Origin: Acidovorax sp. 210-6
Lineage (GTDB): Bacteria; Pseudomonadota; Gammaproteobacteria; Burkholderiales; Burkholderiaceae_C
Reading direction: 5' to 3'
Length of the DNA: 64,000 nucleotides
Assembly: GCF_010020825.1 (NCBI RefSeq)
Contig: NZ_JAACJE010000001.1
Coordinates: 3,534,001 to 3,598,000 of the forward strand
Shown here: positions 8,000 through 16,398 of the stretch, one piece after another
How positions within the stretch are numbered: position 1 is the first letter of the stretch
How the letters are laid out: each line of letters begins with the position of its first letter
Notes under the pieces: model-generated
The model's database searches: none
The model's input: only the letters and a program-made list of their open reading frames with translations
What the model was told of the DNA's origin: nothing
Position numbers and translations under genes: made by a program

Positions 8000-8872
8000 T
8001 CATGCCGGTGACTGCGCCGCCGGGCGGGCCAGCGCCGCCAGGTCGGCCACCGCACGCGGCCACAGGCTTTGGCGGAACTGCTCGCGGAAAAACCCGAAAT
8101 GCCCGATGCGCAGCGCCTTCACGTCCTGCGGTGCGATGCGCTCGACGCGCGTGGGCGCGTTGCTGTAGAGATTTACCAGGGCCTGCGTGCCGCGCAGCGT
8201 CATCAGTTCGTCGTCGCTCATCGACAGCGCCAGCACCGGAAAGCGCACTGCGCCATAGCGCTGTGCCACCTCGGGGCCCTCGGCGCCCACGCTGTAGGTG
8301 GGGTTCAGGCACCAGCGGCGCCATTGCAGGATCACGCCGGCAGGCAGGTCGCCCACCTTGCGCAGCTTGCGGCCAGGGAAGTAGCCGCACAGGCGCGTGG
8401 CCAGCGGCACCAGCACCCACCAGAAGTACGGCACCATGCGCTTGAGGCGCGGGGCGTTGTCGCGCCAGTAGCCGCTGCCCGCAGCCACGCTGAGCAGGCC
8501 ATCCACCTGGCCAGGGTTGCGCAGCAGGCCGGGCAGTTGCGCACCCAGGCTGTGGCCCAGCAGGTACAAAGGTTGTTCAGGCAGCGCCGCGCGGGCCGCC
8601 GCAATCACGGCCTCGTAGTCGCGCGCCCAGTCGAACAGGTCGGCGCGCACCTCGCGCAGGGGGCCCACGAGCGAATCGCCATGGCCCCGGTAATCGAAGG
8701 TGGTGACGCGAAAGCCCTGCTGCGCCAGCCACTGGGCGAAGGAGGCGTAGTAGTCCTGCCGCACCCCCATGGCCCCGCCGATGACCACGCTGGCGCGGGC
8801 CGCGCCCTCGGGCTCGAACACGCACAGCGCCACGCTGACGCCTTCATCGACCCGCAAGGTCTGCTTGGTCAT
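8000..8872 (-). CDS. Alpha/beta hydrolase
   Basis: 290 residues. The nucleophile elbow GHSLGAQ (Ser near residue 107), the oxyanion region GGAMGVRQDYYASFA and the strand TFDYRGHGDS define an alpha/beta hydrolase. Candidate acid and base are the Asp of SMSDDELMT and the His of LRIGHFGFF. The long insertion with Trp-rich helices (YFWWVLVPLATRLCGYFPGRKL) forms the lid. It resembles the group annotated as predicted alpha/beta hydrolases (YheT-like or serine aminopeptidase S33). Substrate not recognisable. It is the first gene of a co-directional block with the thioesterase downstream. Confidence 0.82.
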   Translation of the reverse strand: MTKQTLRVDEGVSVALCVFEPEGAARASVVIGGAMGVRQDYYASFAQWLAQQGFRVTTFDYRGHGDSLVGPLREVRADLFDWARDYEAVIAAARAALPEQPLYLLGHSLGAQLPGLLRNPGQVDGLLSVAAGSGYWRDNAPRLKRMVPYFWWVLVPLATRLCGYFPGRKLRKVGDLPAGVILQWRRWCLNPTYSVGAEGPEVAQRYGAVRFPVLALSMSDDELMTLRGTQALVNLYSNAPTRVERIAPQDVKALRIGHFGFFREQFRQSLWPRAVADLAALARPAAQSPA

Positions 8873-8923
8873 GCTTGTCTCCTGTCAATCATGCCGATCT
8901 GCGCCAGCTTGAGTTTCAGAACA

Positions 8924-9060
8924 CTCCGCCCTCAAGAAAGGGCTTACACCCCGCCCTCAAGGGCGTAGCGAGCGGGTGTCAGGCTAGGCGGACGGAGCAC
9001 AGCAACCGGAACGTACTTACCTAGTACGTGAGGATTGCAAGCACCGCCCAACGACGCATG
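8924..9060. repeat. Intergenic repeat region with nested hairpins
   Basis: The 207-base gap between the hydrolase and thiolase genes holds two direct copies of CCGCCCTCAAG about 27 bases apart. It also has a stem built from ACACCCCGC / GCGGGTGT, and a perfect palindromic hairpin ACGTACT-TACCT-AGTACGT at 9011-9029. No ORF is supported. It looks like a compound REP-type element rather than a simple terminator. Confidence 0.5.
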
Positions 9061-9079
9061 ACGCCCGCGCAGTAGCCAG

Positions 9080-10273
9080 TTACAGCGCTTCAAAGATTCC
9101 TGCGGCGCCTTGGCCCGTGCCCACGCACATGGTCACCATGCCGTACTTCAGCTTGTGGCGGCGCAGTGCGTGCACCACGGTGGCGGCGCGGATGGCGCCG
9201 GTGGCGCCCAGCGGGTGGCCCAGGGCGATGGCGCCGCCCATGGGGTTGACCTTGGCGGGGTCCAGGCCCAGGGTGTTGACCACGGCAAGCGACTGGGCGG
9301 CAAAGGCTTCGTTCAGCTCGTACCAGCCGATGTCCTCGCTCTTGAGGCCGGCGTAGCGCAGCGCGGCGGGAATGGCCTCGATGGGGCCGATACCCATGAT
9401 TTCGGGCGGCACGCCGCGTGCGGCGTAGCTCACGAAGCGCGCCAGCGGCGTGAGGCCGAACTGTTTCACGGCCTTCTCGCTGGCCAGGATCAGCGCACCT
9501 GCGCCGTCACTGGTCTGCGAGCTGTTGCCGGCCGTCACGCTGCCGCGCGCGGCGAACACGGGCCGCAGCTTGGCCAGGCCTTCGAGCGAGGTGTCGGGGC
9601 GGGGGCCTTCGTCCAGGTTCACGGTGCGGGTCTTGGTGATGACTTCCCCGGTGGCCAGGTTGGGCACGCGCTCCAGCACTTCGATGGGGGTGATTTCGTC
9701 GGTGAATTCGCCCGCCTGCTGCGCCTTGATGGCGCGCATGTGCGACTCCAGCGCGAAGGCGTCCTGCATCTCGCGGGTCACCTTCCACTGCTGGGCCACC
9801 TTCTCGGCCGTCAGGCCCATGCCGTAGGCAATGCCGACGTTCTCGTCCTTGGCGAACACCTCGGGATTGAACGAGGGCTTGCCACCACCCATGGGCACCA
9901 TGCTCATGGACTCGGCACCACCGGCGATCATCACGTCGGCCTCGCCCACGCGGATGCGGTCGGCGGCCATCTGGATGGCCGTGACGCCCGAAGCACAGAA
10001 ACGGTTGACGGTGACGCCGCCCACCGGGTGGCTGAAGGCCAGGCCGGTGGCGATACGTGCCATGTTCATGCCCTGCTCGCCTTCGGGGAAGGAGCAGCCG
10101 ATGATGGCGTCTTCGATCGCCTTGGGGTCCAGCGTGGGGACTTGCAGCATGGCGCTCTTGATGGCGGCGACCAGCAGCTCGTCAGGACGGGTGTTGCGGA
10201 AATAGCCGCGGCCCGAACGCCCGATGGGCGTGCGCGTGGCGGCAACGATGTAGGCGTCTTGGACTTGTTTCAT
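9080..10273 (-). CDS. fadA: Acetyl-CoA C-acyltransferase (3-ketoacyl-CoA thiolase)
   Basis: 397 residues, full-length thiolase. Active-site Cys in NRFCASGVTAIQ (about residue 90), the HPLGATGAIRA region with the catalytic His, and the C-terminal CVGTGQGAAGIFE with the second Cys are all present. It cleaves 3-ketoacyl-CoA with CoA to acetyl-CoA and a shortened acyl-CoA, the last step of beta-oxidation. It is the final gene of the minus-strand operon beginning with the TetR gene at 16278 and would form a complex with the FadB-like enzyme. ATG 10273 begins MKQVQDAYIVAATRTPIG, a normal thiolase start. Confidence 0.95.
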   Translation of the reverse strand: MKQVQDAYIVAATRTPIGRSGRGYFRNTRPDELLVAAIKSAMLQVPTLDPKAIEDAIIGCSFPEGEQGMNMARIATGLAFSHPVGGVTVNRFCASGVTAIQMAADRIRVGEADVMIAGGAESMSMVPMGGGKPSFNPEVFAKDENVGIAYGMGLTAEKVAQQWKVTREMQDAFALESHMRAIKAQQAGEFTDEITPIEVLERVPNLATGEVITKTRTVNLDEGPRPDTSLEGLAKLRPVFAARGSVTAGNSSQTSDGAGALILASEKAVKQFGLTPLARFVSYAARGVPPEIMGIGPIEAIPAALRYAGLKSEDIGWYELNEAFAAQSLAVVNTLGLDPAKVNPMGGAIALGHPLGATGAIRAATVVHALRRHKLKYGMVTMCVGTGQGAAGIFEAL

Positions 10274-10283
10274 GATGGGATCC

Positions 10284-10844
10284 TTACCTTTGGGGTGTGG
10301 CGGCAGGGGCCGCCGGGGCACTGGTTTTGCTCTTGCTGGCGGGCACCCAGGCCCAGATGAATTCGCACTCGATGGGCTGCGCGCCGGATTCGTCGCTCAC
10401 CTGCACGGCCACGGTGACTTCGCCTTTGTCGCTTTGCTGCATGAGCGTGCGCTGCTCATCGGTGAGCGTGGCCACTGCGCGCAGGGCGCCCTGGGCACGC
10501 CGCTTGAAGGCCACGCGCAGCTCCTTGGCCAGGGGCAGGCAGTCGTCGCGCACGTTCATGCCCACCACCATGCCGGTGGCCGTCTCTGCCAGCAGCGTCA
10601 TGGCGGCGGCGTGCACGCCGTGGATGTGGTTCTGCACCCGGCGCTGGTTGGCCACGGCCACTTCCACGCGCTGGGGCGTCAGCTCAAGGTACTGCAGGCC
10701 TGCCGTGCCGGTGAAGGGCACGGCGCGGCGCAGCACCAGGTTGCGCGCCCAGGGCCGCACTGCGGCGGGCACCCGGTCGAGCTGGCCCATGGTGCGGGCC
10801 AGCCGGTTGGGCCGCGCGGTGGAAGGGGTGGCTGCAGCGCTCAT
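10284..10844 (-). CDS. DUF4442 hot-dog protein, thioesterase-like
   Basis: 186 residues with a single hot-dog domain. The helix start NHIHGVHAAAMTLLAETATG (about 78-97) resembles PaaI-type proteins and DUF4442. It lies inside the beta-oxidation operon, one base after the FadB-like gene and 10 bases before the thiolase gene, so a role in releasing stalled acyl-CoA intermediates is reasonable. The C-terminal tail is Ala/Pro/Ser/Lys-rich and probably unstructured. Activity has not been inferred beyond the fold. Confidence 0.8.
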   Translation of the reverse strand: MSAAATPSTARPNRLARTMGQLDRVPAAVRPWARNLVLRRAVPFTGTAGLQYLELTPQRVEVAVANQRRVQNHIHGVHAAAMTLLAETATGMVVGMNVRDDCLPLAKELRVAFKRRAQGALRAVATLTDEQRTLMQQSDKGEVTVAVQVSDESGAQPIECEFIWAWVPASKSKTSAPAAPAATPQR

Positions 10845-10845
10845 G

Positions 10846-13245
10846 TCAGTTGCGAACCGGTTTGCCGGTGGACAGCATGCCCATGATGCGTTCCTGGGTC
10901 TTGGGGTGGTCGAGCAGGCTGCAGAAGGCCTTGCGCTCCAGCGCCATGAGGTATTCCTCGTTCACCAGGGTACCGGCCTCGACCTCGCCGCCACACACCA
11001 CACCCGCGATCAGGCTGGCAATGTGGAAGTCGTGCGCGCTGATGAAGCCGCCGTCACGCATGTTGACCAGCTGCGCCTTGATGGTGGCAATGCCGCTGCG
11101 ACCGGCCACGGGGAACAGGCGCTTGTGCGGTGCACGGTAGCCGCTGGCAAACATGGCCTTGGCTTCGTTGATGGCAACGAACAGCAGCTCGTCCTTGTGC
11201 GCCACAACCACGTCGCTCTCCAGCAGGTAGCCGAGCTTGCGCGACTCCAGCGCACTGGTGCCCACCTTGGCCATGGCCGCGGCGGTGAAGCCTTCGGTCA
11301 GGAAGGGCAGCACGTCCTTGGAGGTGGACAAGGCCATGTTCTCGGCGGCACGGCGGGCGATGTAGGTCAGGCCGCCCGCGCCGGGCACCAGGCCCACACC
11401 CACTTCGACCAGGCCGATGTAGCTTTCCATGGCCGCCACGCGTTTGCTGGAATAGATGGCCAGCTCGCAACCGCCGCCCAGGGCGATGCCGCGGATGGCA
11501 GACACCACGGGCACGTTGGAGTAGCGCAGCGCCAGCATGGCCTTCTGCAGCTCGGCCTCGGCGCCTTCCACGGCCTTGGAGCCGCCCATCATGAAGGCGG
11601 GCAGCATGGACTGCAGGTCGGCACCGGCAGAGAACATCTCGTCCGGCGACCAGACCACCAGGCCCTGGTAGCTTTCCTCGGCCATGGCCTGGGCCTTGAG
11701 CAGGCCCTCGATCACGCCGCCGCCAATGGCGTGCATCTTGGTCTTGATGGAGGCGATGAGCACCGCCTCGTCCAGCGTCCACAGGCGGATGGATTCGTCC
11801 TCGAACAGCGTGGTGCCCGCCGTCTTGGCGCTGGGTGCGTTGGCGCCCAGCACGCTCTCGGGGAAGTGCTGGCGCGCATACACGGGCAGGCTGCGCGGGG
11901 CCACGAACTGGCCGGTGGTGGGGTTGAACGAGCCCTCGGGCTGGTGCACACCGCCGCGCTCGGCCACGGGGCCCTTGAACACCCACTCGGGCAGGGGCGC
12001 CTTGCACAGTGCCTTGCCAGCGTCGATGTCCTCCTGGACCATCTTGGCGACTTCCAGCCAGCCTGCTTCTTGCCACAGCTCGAAGGGGCCCTGCTTCATG
12101 CCAAAGCCCCAGCGCATGCAGAAGTCCACATCGCGGGCGTTGTCGGCAATCGAAGCCAGGTGCACAGCAGCGTAGTGGAAGCTGTTGCGCAGAATGGCCC
12201 ACAGGAACTGGCCTTGCGCGCCTTCGGCGTTGCGCAGGAGCTTCAGGCGCTCGGCTGCGGGCTTCTTGAGCATGCGGGCATAGACCTCGTCGGCCTTCTG
12301 GCCTGCGGGCACATAGTCCTTGCTCGCCAGATCGAAGCGCAGCACATCGCGGCCCACCTTCTTGAAGAAGCCGGCCTTGGTCTTCTGGCCCAGGTTGCCC
12401 ATTTCCAGCAGGGTCTTGAGCACTTCAGGCGTGGCGAAGCTGGCGTAGAAGGGGTCGGTCTCGGCCGAAAGCGTGTCCTGCAATGTCTTGATGACGTGGG
12501 CCATGGTGTCCAGGCCCACCACATCGGCGGTGCGGAAGGTGCCGCTCGATGCGCGGCCCAGCTTCTTGCCGGTGAGGTCATCGACCACGTCGTAGGTCAG
12601 GCCGAAGTTCTCGACCTCCTTCATGGTGGCCAGCATGCCGGCGATGCCCACGCGGTTGGCGATGAAGTTGGGCGAATCCTTGGCACGCACCACGCCCTTG
12701 CCCAGCGTGCTGGTGACAAAGGCCTCGAGCGCGTCGAGGTAGCGCGCTTCGGTCGTGGGGGTGTTGATCAGTTCCACCAGCGCCATGTAGCGCGGCGGGT
12801 TGAAGAAGTGGATGCCGCAAAAACGCGGCTTGATGGCGTCGGGCAGGGCCTCGGAGAGCTTGGTGATCGACAGGCCCGAGGTATTGGACGCGACGATGGT
12901 CTGTGCGCCAATGAAGGGAGCGATCTTCTTGTACAGGTCCAGCTTCCAGTCCATGCGCTCGGCAATGGCCTCGATGATGAGGTCGCAGTCGCGCAGTTGC
13001 TCCAGATGCTCTTCGTAGTTGGCCTGACCGATCAATGCGGCGTCGTCCGCCACACCCAGCGGTGCGGGCTTGAGCTTCTTGAGGTTGTCGATCGCCTTGG
13101 TGACGATGCCGTTCTTCGGGCCTTCCTTGGCCGGCAGGTCGAACAGCACCACCGGCACCTTGACGTTGACCAGGTGCGCAGCAATCTGCGCACCCATCAC
13201 GCCAGCGCCGAGCACGGCGACTTTCTTCACTTGAAATCGGGACAT
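10846..13245 (-). CDS. fadB: 3-hydroxyacyl-CoA dehydrogenase / enoyl-CoA hydratase (FadB-like)
   Basis: 799 residues. The order is reversed relative to E. coli FadB: the NAD-binding dehydrogenase comes first (VAVLGAGVMGAQIAAHL at 9-25; HFFNPPRYMALVELI with the catalytic His-Glu neighbourhood near 145), then the dehydrogenase C-domain. A crotonase domain follows in the last third (FSAGADLQSM and IRGIALGGGCELAIYSS). This layout is the common FadB/HadB form of Burkholderiales. It performs hydration and NAD-dependent oxidation of enoyl-CoA. Overlap-free spacing of one base to the DUF4442 gene supports one operon. Confidence 0.95.
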   Translation of the reverse strand: MSRFQVKKVAVLGAGVMGAQIAAHLVNVKVPVVLFDLPAKEGPKNGIVTKAIDNLKKLKPAPLGVADDAALIGQANYEEHLEQLRDCDLIIEAIAERMDWKLDLYKKIAPFIGAQTIVASNTSGLSITKLSEALPDAIKPRFCGIHFFNPPRYMALVELINTPTTEARYLDALEAFVTSTLGKGVVRAKDSPNFIANRVGIAGMLATMKEVENFGLTYDVVDDLTGKKLGRASSGTFRTADVVGLDTMAHVIKTLQDTLSAETDPFYASFATPEVLKTLLEMGNLGQKTKAGFFKKVGRDVLRFDLASKDYVPAGQKADEVYARMLKKPAAERLKLLRNAEGAQGQFLWAILRNSFHYAAVHLASIADNARDVDFCMRWGFGMKQGPFELWQEAGWLEVAKMVQEDIDAGKALCKAPLPEWVFKGPVAERGGVHQPEGSFNPTTGQFVAPRSLPVYARQHFPESVLGANAPSAKTAGTTLFEDESIRLWTLDEAVLIASIKTKMHAIGGGVIEGLLKAQAMAEESYQGLVVWSPDEMFSAGADLQSMLPAFMMGGSKAVEGAEAELQKAMLALRYSNVPVVSAIRGIALGGGCELAIYSSKRVAAMESYIGLVEVGVGLVPGAGGLTYIARRAAENMALSTSKDVLPFLTEGFTAAAMAKVGTSALESRKLGYLLESDVVVAHKDELLFVAINEAKAMFASGYRAPHKRLFPVAGRSGIATIKAQLVNMRDGGFISAHDFHIASLIAGVVCGGEVEAGTLVNEEYLMALERKAFCSLLDHPKTQERIMGMLSTGKPVRN

Positions 13246-13302
13246 GGTTTTCGTTCCTTGTTGATGGCCCGACCGCGCTCTGCGCAGGCCAGGCCTGTGC
13301 CC

Positions 13303-13740
13303 TTACTGCACCCGGGTCCAGGTCTGCGTGCGGCCAAACGGCCCAAAGGAGCCACGCACTTCGAGCTTCTTGCCGCCCTCGGTGGGCGTAAGGCGCAACG
13401 TGTAGTTGCGGCCGTTCTCGGGGTCGAGAATCTTGCCGCCTTCCCACACGTCCTTGCCCTCGGCCTTCTTGGCGCCACGGATGATCTCCAGGCCCAGGAG
13501 CGGCTTGTCCTTGCGATCGTCATCGCATTCCTTGCACACGTCCTCGGGCTTGGCGTCCTTGGTCAGGCGCTTTTCGATGGTGCCATTCAGCACACCCGCA
13601 CCATTGGCCTGGATGCGGATCTCGGCCTTGGCCTCGCCGGTCTTGTCATCCACGTTGCGCCAGAGGCCTTCGGGCGTCATCTGCGCCCATGAAGGGGCGG
13701 AAGTTACTACAAAAATGATAGCTGCTATCGCTTTATTCAT
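13303..13740 (-). CDS. Secreted DUF2147 protein
   Basis: 145 residues. The signal peptide is about residues 1-20 (MNKAIAAIIFVVTSAPSWAQ). The mature domain begins MTPEGLWRNVDDKTGEAKAEIRI, the standard DUF2147 start, with a later CKECDD pair of cysteines and a closing strand GKKLEVRGSFGPFGRTQTW. DUF2147 proteins are small periplasmic beta proteins of unknown function. It lies between the acyl-CoA dehydrogenase and FadB-like genes in the same operon, a position common in related genomes. The DNA for the signal peptide carries a GCTAT-type repeat (13706-13740). Confidence 0.88.
   Translation of the reverse strand: MNKAIAAIIFVVTSAPSWAQMTPEGLWRNVDDKTGEAKAEIRIQANGAGVLNGTIEKRLTKDAKPEDVCKECDDDRKDKPLLGLEIIRGAKKAEGKDVWEGGKILDPENGRNYTLRLTPTEGGKKLEVRGSFGPFGRTQTWTRVQ
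13706..13740. repeat. GCTAT-type dispersed repeat inside a signal-peptide coding region
   Basis: The plus strand reads ACAAAAATGATAGCTGC followed by TATCGCTTTATTCAT. It matches the A/T-hairpin half of the repeat (ATAGC, GCGCTT-like core) and is cut at the start codon of the DUF2147 gene. In frame it encodes roughly residues 1-12 of the signal peptide. Match is shorter than the intergenic copies. Confidence 0.45.
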
Positions 13741-13769
13741 GGGCGTCTCCTTAGGTTTATGTATCGATT

Positions 13770-15566
13770 TCAGGCCAGTGCCAGGTCGGTATCCATCAGC
13801 ACCTTGCTGCCAGTGCGGGCGGTGCGCATGGCCGTCGCCGTCTCGGGGAAGAGCTTGGCGAAGTAGAAGCGCGCCGTCTGCAGCTTGGCCTGGTAGAACG
13901 GATCCTGGTTGCCTTCGGCAATTTTGCGCAACGCGACCTGGGCCATGCGTGCGAAAAAGTAACCGAACACCAGGTGACCGGCGACGCGCAGGTAGTCCAC
14001 GGCGGCGGCGCCCACTTCGTCGGGGTTCTGGAAGCCCTTGAAGCCGATCTCGGTGGTGAACTTGGTCATCTGGTCACCCAGGTAGGCGATGGGATTGACG
14101 AACTCGGCCATCTTTTCGTTCACGCCCTCTTCGGCCACCAGTTGTGCCACCAGCTTGCCGAACTTGCGCAGCGTGGCGCCGTTGTTCGACAGCACCTTGC
14201 GGCCCAGCAGGTCCAGCGACTGGATGGTGTTGGTGCCTTCGTAGATCATGTTGATGCGGTTGTCGCGCACATACTGCTCCATGCCCCATTCCTTGATGAA
14301 GCCATGGCCGCCGAAAACCTGCATGCAGGCGTTGGTGGCGATGTGGCCGTTGTCCGTCAGGAAGGCCTTGGCGATGGGGGTGAGCAGCGCGAGCAGGTCA
14401 CCGCTGTCCTTGCGCACCTTCTCGTCGGGGTGGTGGTGCTCCTTCTCCAGCAGCATGGCGCAGAAGGCTTCCAGTGCACGGCCACCTTCGGCGTAGGCCT
14501 TGGCCGTGAGCAACATCTTGCGCACGTCGGGGTGCACGATGATGGGGTCGGCAGGCTGGTCCTTGGCCTTGGGGCCGGTCAGCGAGCGCATCTGGATGCG
14601 GTCCTTGGCGTAGGCCAGTGCGTTCTGGTAGGCGACTTCGGTCAGGCCCAGGGACTGGTTGCCCACGCCCAGGCGGGCGGCGTTCATCATCACGAACATG
14701 CCCTGCATGCCCTTGTTGGGCTGGCCGACCATGGTGCCCACGGCGCCTTCGAGCGTCATCTGGCAGGTGGCGCTGGCCTTGATGCCCATCTTGTGCTCCA
14801 GACCGGAGCAGTAGATGCCGTTGCGCTCGCCGACGGAGCCGTCCTTGTTCACATGGAACTTGGGCACGATGAACAGGCTGATGCCCTTGATGCCGGGAGG
14901 CGCATCGGGGAGGCGGGCCAGCACCAGGTGGATGATGTTCTCGGCCATGTCATGCTCACCAGCGCTGATGAAGATCTTGTTGCCGGTGATCTTGTAGGTG
15001 CCGTCGGCCTGGGGTTCGGCCTTGGTGCGCATCAGGCCCAGGTCGGTGCCGCAGTGGGGTTCGGTCAGGCACATGGTGCCGGTCCACTCGCCGCTGGTCA
15101 TCTTGGGCAGGTAGGTGGCCTTCTGCTCGGGCGTGCCGTGCGCTTCCAGCGCGGCGTAGGCGCCGTGCGTCAGGCCGGGGTACATGGTCCAGGCCTGGTT
15201 GGCGCTGTTGAGCATTTCGTAGAACAGCGTGTTGACCACGAAGGGCAGGCCCTGGCCGCCGTATTCCGGATCGCAACCCAGTGCCGCCCAGCCACCCTCG
15301 ACATACTGCGCGTAGGCTTCCTTGAAACCCTTGGGCGTGGTCACGGCGTGGGTGGTGTTGTCCAGGGTGCAGCCTTCGGCGTCGCCCGATGCGTTGAGCG
15401 GGAAAGTCACCTCGGCCGCAAACTTGCCGCCTTCTTCCAGCACCGCATTGATGGTGTCGGCGTCAATGTCCGCGTGCTTGGGGATCTGCTTGAGCTCGTC
15501 CACGACGTTGAACACTTCGTGGATCACGAACTGCATGTCGCGCAGAGGCGGCGTGTAAGAGGGCAT
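13770..15566 (-). CDS. Acyl-CoA dehydrogenase
   Basis: 598 residues, the long ACAD form with an extra C-terminal domain. Seen: MCLTEPHCGTDLGLM (FAD/substrate loop, about 160-175), SGLEHKMGIKAS, and the FAD-binding QVFGGHGFIKEWGMEQYVRDNRINMIYEGTN region (about 430-460), where the catalytic base Glu is expected. The final ~130 residues (acyl-CoA dehydrogenase C-terminal domain) are characteristic of the medium/long-chain FadE-like group in beta- and gammaproteobacteria. It catalyses the first beta-oxidation step and passes electrons to ETF. AAGGAG 8 bases before ATG 15566 sets the start, right after the TetR stop. Confidence 0.94.
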   Translation of the reverse strand: MPSYTPPLRDMQFVIHEVFNVVDELKQIPKHADIDADTINAVLEEGGKFAAEVTFPLNASGDAEGCTLDNTTHAVTTPKGFKEAYAQYVEGGWAALGCDPEYGGQGLPFVVNTLFYEMLNSANQAWTMYPGLTHGAYAALEAHGTPEQKATYLPKMTSGEWTGTMCLTEPHCGTDLGLMRTKAEPQADGTYKITGNKIFISAGEHDMAENIIHLVLARLPDAPPGIKGISLFIVPKFHVNKDGSVGERNGIYCSGLEHKMGIKASATCQMTLEGAVGTMVGQPNKGMQGMFVMMNAARLGVGNQSLGLTEVAYQNALAYAKDRIQMRSLTGPKAKDQPADPIIVHPDVRKMLLTAKAYAEGGRALEAFCAMLLEKEHHHPDEKVRKDSGDLLALLTPIAKAFLTDNGHIATNACMQVFGGHGFIKEWGMEQYVRDNRINMIYEGTNTIQSLDLLGRKVLSNNGATLRKFGKLVAQLVAEEGVNEKMAEFVNPIAYLGDQMTKFTTEIGFKGFQNPDEVGAAAVDYLRVAGHLVFGYFFARMAQVALRKIAEGNQDPFYQAKLQTARFYFAKLFPETATAMRTARTGSKVLMDTDLALA

Positions 15567-15570
15567 GGGG

Positions 15571-16278
15571 CTACTCCTTGGAGGTTGGGTGAGAAACAGG
15601 GGAAGGCACCGCCGCAGGCGCAGCTGCGCTGAAGCGGGCCAGGATGTTGTCGAAACCGGTGAGCGCACGGGCGATCGAGCCGGGGTTCTTGAGGAAGCGC
15701 GCCTCGTAGTGCAGCGCCAAAATCAGGCCATGGACCTCGAACAGCATCTGGTCTTCGACCACATCGCTGCGGATCTGTCCCAGATCCTTGGCCTGGGTGA
15801 TGGCACGCTTCATGGCCGCGTGCCAGGTCAGCACCGAATGCGCGAGCGCATCGCGCACGGGCCCGGTACGGTCATCGAACTCGATGGCACCGCTGATGTA
15901 GATGCAGCCCGAGTCGATTTCGATGGAAGTGCGCTTCATCCAGTTGTCGAACAGCGCGCGCAGGCGCTGCACGCCGCGCGGCGCCGACATGGCGGGGTAG
16001 AACACTTCCTGCTCGAAGCAGTGGTGATATTCGCGGATCACCGAAACCTGCAGCTCTTCGCGCGAACCAAAATGGGCGAACACGCCGGACTTGCTCATGC
16101 CCATCACGTCGGCCAATGCACCGATGGACAGGCCTTCGAGCCCGATGTGGGTGGCCAGGCCCAGCGCGGCCTCGATGATGGCTTGCTTGGTCTGCTGGCC
16201 CTTCTGCAGCGCGCGCGCACCGCCCGAACGCGTACGTGTCGCGCGGGGTTTGGCACTGGTGGATTCGGTGGCAGGCAT
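15571..16278 (-). CDS. TetR-family regulator of the fatty-acid operon
   Basis: 235 residues. HTH about residues 28-75 (KQAIIEAALGLATHIGLEG, SIGALADVMGMSKSGVFAHFGSREEL). The C-terminal TetR_C domain includes CIYISGAIEFDDRTGPVRDAL. It is the first gene of the beta-oxidation operon; its stop is 4 bases before the acyl-CoA dehydrogenase start. A perfect palindrome lies 16 bases upstream of its own start. Together these suggest an autoregulated repressor released by an acyl-CoA, as known for FadR/PsrA-type TetR proteins. The ligand is inference. Confidence 0.9.
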   Translation of the reverse strand: MPATESTSAKPRATRTRSGGARALQKGQQTKQAIIEAALGLATHIGLEGLSIGALADVMGMSKSGVFAHFGSREELQVSVIREYHHCFEQEVFYPAMSAPRGVQRLRALFDNWMKRTSIEIDSGCIYISGAIEFDDRTGPVRDALAHSVLTWHAAMKRAITQAKDLGQIRSDVVEDQMLFEVHGLILALHYEARFLKNPGSIARALTGFDNILARFSAAAPAAVPSPVSHPTSKE

Positions 16279-16293
16279 GCTTCAGATAAAAAC

Positions 16294-16305
16294 GAACGAT
16301 CGTTC
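16294..16305. promoter_or_regulatory. Candidate TetR operator, perfect palindrome
   Basis: GAACGATCGTTC is a perfect 12-bp palindrome centred 22 bases upstream of the TetR start at 16278, inside an A/T-rich promoter-like tract. Size, symmetry and position fit a TetR-dimer autoregulatory site controlling the TetR gene and the operon behind it. Not tested; no second copy was noticed before the other TetR genes. Confidence 0.7.
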
Positions 16306-16398
16306 TATTCTGCAGCAATTTCTTACCAGCGCCTATCCCCCCCCGAAAAATAGAGAGGCTTCTCCAACCGAACGTGGCAAGCCTGCCACCCGCCGCGC

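Noticed and set aside
10297-13692. A 1131-codon open frame on the plus strand
   Set aside because: It lies antisense to the FadB-like, DUF4442 and thiolase genes; its translation is His/Gly/Gln-rich low complexity, the usual result of reading a high-GC gene on the opposite strand.
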